From assembly GCA_015485455.1 (NCBI GenBank), contig WFTN01000083.1:1-13148 (forward strand): a stretch of 13,148 nt of DNA. The letters run 5' to 3'. Under the pieces are notes generated by a model. The model was not told where the DNA came from and ran no database searches. It saw only the letters and a program-made list of their open reading frames with translations. This document shows, piece by piece, positions 1 to 6,344 of the stretch. How positions within the stretch are numbered: position 1 is the stretch's first letter; each line of letters opens with the position of its first letter. The translations under genes and the position numbers were made by a program. The stretch is from Planctomycetota bacterium (GTDB taxonomy: Bacteria > Planctomycetota > GCA-002687715 > DRQF01).

Positions 1-251
1 TGCCAGGGCAGCAGTGTGTCGGGCGTGACAATGGTTGCGTATTGACCGAGCAAACGACGACCTATTTCCCAGCCTTTGGCGGCGAGGCGACGACGTTGAG
101 TATCAGTCAAACGGATCTTTCTTGTTCCGCGTTGTTCCTTGAGGACTCGGTCTCTTCACGGAGGTAGTCCAAAACCTTCTGTTGTTCTCGATTCAGTCAG
201 CCAGAGAGGGCCGCGATGAGGAGGAGAGGGGGGTGTTAGCGCGTTCTTCAT
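1..251 (-). pseudogene. decayed integrase/transposase N-terminal fragment, runs off the left edge
   Basis: On the minus strand three consecutive frames give pieces of one recognisable protein: a hydrophobic start containing LLLIAALSG, then [15 protein letters not shown], then [21 protein letters not shown] and [12 protein letters not shown] up to the window edge. This order matches, from memory, the N-terminal part of integrase-core (rve-type) transposases, whose catalytic DDE domain would lie outside the window. The gene is broken in three ways. There is an in-frame TGA at 197-199, where the family usually has Trp (SGW to SG-stop). A one-base loss near 147-156 separates LREE from RVLKEQ. A frame change at the G-run 228-233 separates a possible ATG (249-251) from the rest. 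It cannot make an intact protein. The family assignment is from memory of conserved motifs; the decay is read directly. No terminal inverted repeat was identified. Confidence 0.72.
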
Positions 252-589
252 GGTGGCGAGGATAGGACGAAAGTGTTTCAGCTACAAGGGATTACAGCTC
301 GGCTGACTTTTTGCACCCTACGAGCAGAGCCAGGTTGGTGGTATGCGTATACCGGATGCCGCAACGCCCTCGGACGATACGCTCCTGGATGGCCGCCACT
401 TATCCGCATCTTGCTCGTCATATCGATCGTGATTTCTTACAGGTGCGAAATGCATGTTCATGCAGGAACTTCCTGCATAACAGGGTATATTTATGCCCCT
501 ATTCAGCCCAGAGTCTACTTGCTCCGAAATACGAAAGAGTCCGTATTGCACAGATAGACTTAAGACCCCATCCGAACCCTGGGCCGAAC
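252..589. other. gene-free upstream region, probable control region
   Basis: This stretch separates the transposase remnant from the first operon gene. The frame of the big gene stays open upstream to a TTG at 311, but that extension is rich in Arg, Pro, Cys and His and has no helical-repeat character, so it is probably not translated. Competing short frames here have no family resemblance. The region contains a 19-base palindrome (460-478), a smaller palindrome GGTATGCGTATACC (340-353) and an AT-rich TATATTTAT (486-494). A promoter for the downstream operon should lie here, but no clear -35/-10 pair can be named. Confidence 0.5.
460..478. promoter_or_regulatory. perfect 19-base palindrome, candidate operator
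   Basis: ATGCAGGAA and TTCCTGCAT are perfect 9-base arms around a single central C. A one-base centre cannot form a normal hairpin loop, so the site suits a dimeric DNA-binding protein better than a terminator. It lies 112 bases before the ATG of the first operon gene and eight bases before a TATATT hexamer at 486-491 that could be a -10 element. The palindrome is seen directly; its role as operator is inferred, and no regulator is encoded in the window. Confidence 0.4.
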
Positions 590-3500
590 ATGAAGAATCA
601 GATATTAGACCGGTATTCAAGCTCCAGTCCTTTGCGCACCCGTTTCGAAGAGATTCTGGGCCAAGTCGGGAAGCAGGAGCTGCCTCGCATGGATGGGGGA
701 GACCAAATTGGCCAGCTCATCGTCGCCAACCTAGAAGCCTTGCCGAAACGAGCAAGCGAAGAATCGGCTCTTCTCTTTGAAGCCCAAAAATGTCGGGCGA
801 AGCTCTACTGGGAAAGCAGTGGAGCGACGGCTTTGGAAGCCGCTGAGTCCTTGATTGCTGCCCGAGAAACTCTGGCTGAACTGAATCACGACCACGATGG
901 GCTGATCTCACTTCTTGAACCTGCTCGAGGTATCTTTGAAGACCTCGTTGCCATTGGGTCGAAACGGAATGCTTGGTTGTGCCTGGAGATCATAATTTCT
1001 TGCCTGCGTGTTTCGCCAGAACACAAGGAGCTGATTCCGGAAGTTCTGGGCGAGTTCGCGGAATTCAGCCGGGATATGATTCATGATGGGCGTGAGCCTG
1101 GACTCCTGAGCGTCATTCTCGATCACTGTGATTGGGCTCGGGAGTGCGCTCCAGATCGATTCCCTGAACTTGTTTGTTTGGTCCCCATGATGTTGGACCA
1201 ATGCACGGAAGACCTGCCTTGGCAAGACGTCTTGCGGGCCTATCTTTATGCCCGTCATTTGTCCTTGGGGTTTGGTGCTGGTGTCTTAGAGAATATTGCT
1301 CGAAAGATGGCTGGACTAGGGAAAATTGATACGGAAGTTCGTGTTGTCTATCAGGACTTTCTGAGTGAATGTGGAGACCGGAAGTTTGAACTGGAGTCTG
1401 AATTCAAAGAGTTAGCCTACGTTAACCCCGCCACTGATATCGCTTACAGCGCCGACTTAGATAGCCTTAACTCCATGTTCTCTGAACACTACCCGGAGCA
1501 AGAATGGGTTTGGCGCAACCGGGCGCTGCTGAGTCGCCGACATGGAGATCGAGCCGGTGCTCTGGTTTTCTTGTCTCGAGCTATGAGCATCGATGGCGAA
1601 CCACCTCAGCTCATGGGTCTCATGGCTCCAGTTCTGGCCGGAATGGGTTTCCTACAAACGGCTTTCCAGTTTGCCAGATTCGCGTCCAAAGAGACGAATA
1701 GCCGTTTCGCACTTAACGTATTACGTTTGTTGGCGGCTGAGCCAGCCAATGATTCCGGTCGTCAGAAGTTGCAGTTGCGTCTTGAGCAAACCTTGCTCTT
1801 GGAGAATCTCCCTATCGAGTTGAGATCGTTGATTCTCAATCGACGAGCTGAACTCCTCTTCCATTGCGGCGATTTTGAAACAGCGCGGGGTCTTTACACC
1901 GAGATATTTGGCGACAACCTGAGCGACGAAATTGCCGCTGTTCGATTGGCAGAAATGGCATTCGTCAGTGGTGAGACCAAAAAACTGAAGAACTACTTGT
2001 CCGCACGGTTTACTCCCCGTGTTCTTCCCTTCGTAGAGAACATCCATTCTCGGGTGGCGGAGCAAAACGGCGACCTGGACTTGGCCTGGGAACACAATGA
2101 GAAGGCCTTGGCCCTTATGCCGGAGGCCCAAATGGCCGGAAGGCAGGAAAAGGACAAGACCTTGCGTATGTTGGAGGACCGCATCCGTGCGACCTTTGGC
2201 GAGTCCCATGTCCAATGTTCTTTGATGGCCATGCTTGAAGTGGAGACCCATGCACCACCTCATCGTGATCTCTTGGACTTGGAAGAAAAGTTGCGAAGAA
2301 GATCAGTGGATTTGGGTATCATCCGGGGCGACGTGGAGGGCACGGCAACGAGAATTCGTGAGCTTGTCTCGCGGGAAATGGCCGACACGGACGTCTTCTT
2401 GGCCGGTGCGCGAGCAAGTCTTGACCAAGATCGAGCTGATGATGCCCTGGAGCTCTTGGATCAGGCGGAGGCTTCTGGGCACGACGCTTGTCCAGAGATT
2501 CGGCTTCTCAGAGCCAAGACCTATTTGGCTCAAGGAGACCTGGAACAGGCGGCGCACCATTTCAGAAGAGAACTGGAAATCGGCCCTTCTGCAGAAGCAC
2601 GCCTATTCGTAGCGATGATAGATCTGGAAGGTGGCCATGAGGAAGCGGCGCTGGAGACCCTTGAAGCGGTGCGGGAAGAGGATGGCGGCTCTGCCGCAGT
2701 CCAGCACGAAATCGCTTACCTTAAGGGTGTGCTCTATGAGCGAAAAGGGAGAAATGCCGAGGCGCACAAGTCCTACCTAGCTGCCGTCGACGCTGTTGGT
2801 GGTGAGAGTCAGGCAGCAAGCCGTGCAGGAATCTTAGGTCTCGAAATGGCGCTGGATGATGATGGTTCTGTCATTGATCCTATGGCTGCTGAAGAAGCGA
2901 TTGCCTTGCTGGAGTCGAACTTAGACTCGAACGTTGTCTGCCGGGTTGCCTTGGCGCGGGCATCGCAAAACTGCGATGTTGATGCAGCTTCGGCCGAATT
3001 GGAACGCGCTATGCAGCGGACCAATGCTGTCGATGAGCTGAGATTGAGGCGAGCGCACCTTAATTTGCTTCTGGCGAACGAAAGGACGGAGGCAGCTCTG
3101 GACGCTATGAACGCCATGACGGATATCATGGAGCCAGAGAACCTCGGACGTCACCATGGACGCATCGCCGAGCTAAGCCGACAATGTGCCCTCCAGGAGA
3201 TCGTCAAGTCTGGCAACTTAGACTCGGAATGCGTGCACTCTTGGTTGGCTTCGAGGCCCAAGATCGGAAAGAAAGATCCTGTTCACGAGCTGCTTTCTTC
3301 ACTTTTGAACCCTGCGGCCGATGAACCGATCTACAAGAAGAATGCATCCCCTGCCTTGTTCCTTGCCTCGGCAGTGGCTGGGGGGCAGCGGAAGAAAGAC
3401 GGAAAACTCCGGGCTCAAGTGTTGGCAGACGGTGCCAAGGGGATCGCCGCCGCTGAGGCCAAGAATATCCTTATGGTGATGCAGGAAGGAAGTGCGGCCC

Positions 3501-5569
3501 AGCTCTTAGACGCAATCGATTCCTTTGATGCTGCCGAGTTGACTCTTCCTTGGGCGAGACTTGATGTCTTGGCTGTTGTGGCGGCGAAAGCCGCCTTGGA
3601 AGGTGATGATTCTTTGGTGAAAGAGGTGAGTAGCCGGGCTCCAGGACGCTTCCGCGAGCATGAGAAGCTCAAGAGTCTGATTGACATGATCTCCTCAGGC
3701 GGTGTTGATACATCCCGGGTCTTGAGTTTGTTGTGCGATCTCTCCGGGCGGCTGCTGAAGTCTGACTCTGATAATCATGAAGGTGTCTTGCTTAGTGTCC
3801 GAACCAGCGTCACGGAGTTGCGGGAAACTCCATCCCCGTCATGGGCTTCAGCACGTCTTCGGTGTGCCGGCAAGAGGACCAAGACCCATGAAAAGGCTGC
3901 TGAGGTCTTTTGGAAATCTGTGCGGGACCGGGGTGAGGATGAATCTGGGGTCGCCCTGCACCACATAGCTCTCATGAGTATGTCGAAAGCCCATGGGGCA
4001 GAGCTTCATGGGGCAGAGTCGATGGAACTCTGGCGGGAAACCCACGAATTATGGGCTGAGCTTGTCGACTGCTCGCCGTTCTGGGCGACATTCGTCGATG
4101 CATTCCCAGGAGATGACATGACTGCGGTAGTCAGCTCATTGCGAGAGAAGATCGCCGGTTGGATCTTGCATTCGCAAGTAGCTCTGGCGAAGCGTCGCCT
4201 ATTTGCTGGAGAGTTGCCAAGGGCTATTGAGCATGCTCGTTTAGCTGCTCAATCGAAATTGAGAAAATTCTGCGATCCGACATTTGTTCACGAAGCTATT
4301 TTTGATGCTCTATCCGGGGAACTCGAGCGCTTCATCCACAAAGGGAAGTTCGAAGAAGCCATGGCCTGCATTGATCATGTCATCGTAGCCGATCCGGGCA
4401 ATCCTATGGCTATGCGCGAGATGGTGATGGTCTCAGCTTCCTGCTTGGAGCGCAATCTGGTGGTTGTCGATTCGCTGACGAAACTCGATCCCTCCATGAT
4501 GAGAGAGATCTCCGGGATGATGAGCACGGTCTTGCTGTCTGCAGAACGATCGATTCGCGAGCTGGCTGATCGGGGTTGCCAAGATCCTCAATTGGCAAAG
4601 GCTCTGGTGGCAGGCCTTCGGAGTATCGCTTTCGTTGCCCAACACAGAGATTGCAATGCCAATGAAGCTTGTGTCTTGCTTGATCGAGCGATCGAAGTCG
4701 CCGATGCCAATGGCATCGACAGCCAGAAGATTCGCCATGTGAGGTCTGACCTTGGACTGGGGCTGGTTGAAGAAACTATGTCGCGGGCGGCAACGTCTGT
4801 TCATGAAATCCAAAGTGATGCCGTCGATCCCCTGGATGCGGCTATGGACGAAGTCGACCGCCTGATCGCCCTTGATCCGGGAAATATCAAAGTCATCACC
4901 CAAAAAGCGCGTTTGCTGTTGGTGGCCCACCGTGATGCAGAGGCGGAGGAACTCGCCAGGGACATGTTCAAAGACGCCCAGAAGAAAAATGAACCTTCCC
5001 TGGTGCGTTCCGCTGTTGAGTTGATGCACCAAGTGCAATCGGAGCGAGAGAAGCTGCGCTATGAAAGTAAAATGGAATTGGTCGATCGATTGTGTGCAGA
5101 TGACAATTGGCGAGCTGCATTAGATCTGTTCAAAGAGGCCGTTGTTGGTCGAGAGAATGAACCACTGCACTTGCTCAAGCACGTCGATATCTTGATTGGC
5201 CTACGCAAACTTGATCGTGCTGAGACGATGATTGATTCCTTGGAAGATTGCGATTCTCTAGAACGAGAGTGGCAAGTGAGGCGTTCCCGTCTGGCGTGTA
5301 TCCGCTACATGAAAGAAACCGGGGGCGATTTGTTGTCGGCCTTTGAGTTGGCAGAACGTCGAAATTTCGAGAAAGCGATCGTCATTCTTGACGAACTCTT
5401 GGGGGCTGACAGTCGTTCAGCGCCACTGCAATACTTGGCGGCCAAATGCCATCAGGCTTTGGGTAGTACGGAACGCACGAGCGCCCATGCGGACGCCGCA
5501 AGTCGCTGCGCCAAAAGGGCAAGCGACCGCTGGATTCGAGTTCTAATCGATGAGGAGATTCAATCATGA
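590..5569 (+). CDS. giant TPR-type helical-repeat protein (1659 aa)
   Basis: Predicted cytoplasmic scaffold: there is no signal peptide and no membrane-length hydrophobic stretch, and the protein is almost entirely amphipathic helix pairs. TPR-like units with the usual small/large residue spacing are clearest near residues 488-520 (GDLDLAWEHNEKALALMP), 634-667 (TYLAQGDLEQAAHHFRRELE), 1248-1275 (GKFEEAMACIDHVIVADPGN), 1417-1460 (DRLIALDPGN) and 1592-1625 (NFEKAIVILDELL). Between them the repeats are diverged. No enzymatic motif was found. Start choice: ATG 590 is the first start followed by helical-protein-like sequence (RTRFEEILGQVG), but it lacks a clear Shine-Dalgarno; ATG 689 has AGGAG nine bases upstream and is the main alternative (1626 aa). 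The gene ends in an ATGA overlap with the next gene. TPR arrays bind other proteins, so a scaffold role in the same complex as the downstream genes is an inference. The partner is unknown. Confidence 0.85.
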   Translation: MKNQILDRYSSSSPLRTRFEEILGQVGKQELPRMDGGDQIGQLIVANLEALPKRASEESALLFEAQKCRAKLYWESSGATALEAAESLIAARETLAELNHDHDGLISLLEPARGIFEDLVAIGSKRNAWLCLEIIISCLRVSPEHKELIPEVLGEFAEFSRDMIHDGREPGLLSVILDHCDWARECAPDRFPELVCLVPMMLDQCTEDLPWQDVLRAYLYARHLSLGFGAGVLENIARKMAGLGKIDTEVRVVYQDFLSECGDRKFELESEFKELAYVNPATDIAYSADLDSLNSMFSEHYPEQEWVWRNRALLSRRHGDRAGALVFLSRAMSIDGEPPQLMGLMAPVLAGMGFLQTAFQFARFASKETNSRFALNVLRLLAAEPANDSGRQKLQLRLEQTLLLENLPIELRSLILNRRAELLFHCGDFETARGLYTEIFGDNLSDEIAAVRLAEMAFVSGETKKLKNYLSARFTPRVLPFVENIHSRVAEQNGDLDLAWEHNEKALALMPEAQMAGRQEKDKTLRMLEDRIRATFGESHVQCSLMAMLEVETHAPPHRDLLDLEEKLRRRSVDLGIIRGDVEGTATRIRELVSREMADTDVFLAGARASLDQDRADDALELLDQAEASGHDACPEIRLLRAKTYLAQGDLEQAAHHFRRELEIGPSAEARLFVAMIDLEGGHEEAALETLEAVREEDGGSAAVQHEIAYLKGVLYERKGRNAEAHKSYLAAVDAVGGESQAASRAGILGLEMALDDDGSVIDPMAAEEAIALLESNLDSNVVCRVALARASQNCDVDAASAELERAMQRTNAVDELRLRRAHLNLLLANERTEAALDAMNAMTDIMEPENLGRHHGRIAELSRQCALQEIVKSGNLDSECVHSWLASRPKIGKKDPVHELLSSLLNPAADEPIYKKNASPALFLASAVAGGQRKKDGKLRAQVLADGAKGIAAAEAKNILMVMQEGSAAQLLDAIDSFDAAELTLPWARLDVLAVVAAKAALEGDDSLVKEVSSRAPGRFREHEKLKSLIDMISSGGVDTSRVLSLLCDLSGRLLKSDSDNHEGVLLSVRTSVTELRETPSPSWASARLRCAGKRTKTHEKAAEVFWKSVRDRGEDESGVALHHIALMSMSKAHGAELHGAESMELWRETHELWAELVDCSPFWATFVDAFPGDDMTAVVSSLREKIAGWILHSQVALAKRRLFAGELPRAIEHARLAAQSKLRKFCDPTFVHEAIFDALSGELERFIHKGKFEEAMACIDHVIVADPGNPMAMREMVMVSASCLERNLVVVDSLTKLDPSMMREISGMMSTVLLSAERSIRELADRGCQDPQLAKALVAGLRSIAFVAQHRDCNANEACVLLDRAIEVADANGIDSQKIRHVRSDLGLGLVEETMSRAATSVHEIQSDAVDPLDAAMDEVDRLIALDPGNIKVITQKARLLLVAHRDAEAEELARDMFKDAQKKNEPSLVRSAVELMHQVQSEREKLRYESKMELVDRLCADDNWRAALDLFKEAVVGRENEPLHLLKHVDILIGLRKLDRAETMIDSLEDCDSLEREWQVRRSRLACIRYMKETGGDLLSAFELAERRNFEKAIVILDELLGADSRSAPLQYLAAKCHQALGSTERTSAHADAASRCAKRASDRWIRVLIDEEIQS
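675..679 (+). promoter_or_regulatory. Shine-Dalgarno-like AGGAG before the alternative start ATG 689
   Basis: AGGAG lies nine bases before the in-frame ATG at 689, while the ATG at 590 has no comparable purine-rich site. If this is the true start, the protein loses 33 residues. The peptide between the two starts looks like normal helical coding sequence, which favours 590, so the site may be coincidental. Confidence 0.25.
3992..4021 (+). repeat. 15-base tandem duplication inside the TPR gene
   Basis: CATGGGGCAGAG occurs twice with a 15-base period (3992-4003 and 4007-4018), giving the peptide repeat HGAEL-HGAES around residues 1135-1144 of the TPR protein. The unit is a multiple of three and keeps the frame. 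It looks like a slippage duplication that lengthened an inter-helix loop. Confidence 0.7.
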
Positions 5570-6075
5570 GTTGGGTTGCAGATACACACAACAATCCCTT
5601 TCTTGTCGACGACGAGACTTCGCCCCCTCAGCGCTCTGCTTTTGCCATTCTCATGGCAGAACGAGACGATCTTGATTCGCTCACTGTTGAAGAACTCCTG
5701 GAGCGGGCGAAGAAGCGCCTGAGCGAAGATCCCCAGTTGGCGACCGTTTATGGCCGGCCACTGAGTGAGGGCGATTTGGAGAAGGCCGCCACGCGCCTGA
5801 CCAATCCTGCGGATCGCTTGATTAACGAACTCCTCGACTTTAAGTTTCACCGTTTCGACCTGAGTTCCATCACAGAGTTGACAAATGCCATCGAGGCCTT
5901 TCGCGGGGCACTTTCCACTTGGGAATGGCCAGAAATAGTCGACCTGAGCCTTTTGGCAATGATCCTGTCTGAAGACTTGGAGCCCCTAACGCCGGAACCT
6001 TTGGGGCGCGATGTTCCTAAAGCCCCTGAATTACCCGTGTTAAAGGACATGATCCAGCGGCTCTCGGCATTTTAA
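5566..6075 (+). CDS. small acidic helical protein coupled to the TPR gene (169 aa)
   Basis: The family is not firmly recognised. The protein is soluble, acidic and mostly helical, without signal peptide or membrane segment. It begins near NPFLVDD and has a helical middle (LTVEELLERAKKRLSEDP) followed by LSEGDLEKAATRLTNPADRL and INELLDF. The early NPF and the 'L..A..RL..P..RL..EL' pattern faintly recall the J-like N-terminal regions of some bacterial helical proteins, but the HPD motif of true J domains is absent, so this is only a hint. The ATG overlaps the TGA of the TPR gene (ATGA), and GAGGAG at 5552-5557 sits eight bases upstream, so translation is coupled and the two products probably act together. 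It ends in TAA and is the last gene before the 269-base gap. Confidence 0.8.
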   Translation: MSWVADTHNNPFLVDDETSPPQRSAFAILMAERDDLDSLTVEELLERAKKRLSEDPQLATVYGRPLSEGDLEKAATRLTNPADRLINELLDFKFHRFDLSSITELTNAIEAFRGALSTWEWPEIVDLSLLAMILSEDLEPLTPEPLGRDVPKAPELPVLKDMIQRLSAF

Positions 6076-6344
6076 TCAAGCCTGAGTTGAGGGACGCGCA
6101 AGATCGAGGGTCCTTTGAACACAATGGTCGATCTGGCCGTAGAAGAGGCATCTACCCTCAGTTGGCTCTTTATTGCTGGTAGGTTCAGCTCTTTTCCTGA
6201 ATGTGGGATAGCTAGGCTTTTCCACGATCCAGGGCTGCACATAAACCACCTGAAACTGTAGACTGCGAATCCGTTGCTCCACTTCACTGAATTGGAATGC
6301 TCCGGGCGGATATTCGGATATCGGTTTCCCTTGTGGTGGGTGCA
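6076..6344. other. 269-base intergenic gap, the only real gap in the gene cluster
   Basis: No plus-strand gene is supported here. There is a seven-base inverted repeat (6101-6107 and 6128-6134), but its loop is 20 bases and no T-run follows, so it is not a standard terminator. On the minus strand a frame stays open across the whole gap (about 89 codons, TTG start at 6345, stop at 6076). It contains the protein-like string FSEVEQRIRSLQFQVVYV, but it has no ATG, no visible ribosome site and no recognised family. The gap could hold a second promoter for the downstream genes; a close tandem of GGATAT at 6308-6313 and 6316-6321 is the only notable AT-containing signal near the start. Confidence 0.5.
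6101..6134. repeat. inverted repeat AGATCGA / TCGATCT in the gap
   Basis: Perfect seven-base arms (6101-6107 and 6128-6134) are separated by 20 bases, starting 26 bases after the stop codon of the small acidic protein. With no T-tract after it, it is not a convincing Rho-independent terminator. It may protect the 3' end of the upstream message or be chance. Confidence 0.35.

Noticed and set aside
273..557. 94-codon plus-strand frame
   Set aside because: It has no recognisable motif, no good ribosome site, and overlaps the probable control region; its composition is like random translation.
311..589. 93-residue N-terminal extension of the TPR protein from TTG 311
   Set aside because: The extension is rich in Arg, Pro, His and Cys, lacks helical character, starts with a rare TTG without ribosome site, and would overlap the palindrome and likely promoter.
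4702..4718. Hairpin CGATGCC-AAT-GGCATCG
   Set aside because: A seven-base stem with three-base loop, but inside the TPR coding region, without a T-run; most likely chance.
4433..5038. 201-codon minus-strand frame
   Set aside because: It lies inside the TPR gene, whose plus-strand frame shows repeat motifs over the same bases.
6297..6344. Upstream start ATG 6297 for the secreted protein
   Set aside because: It would put 16 residues with Arg and Asp before a perfect signal peptide that begins at ATG 6345.
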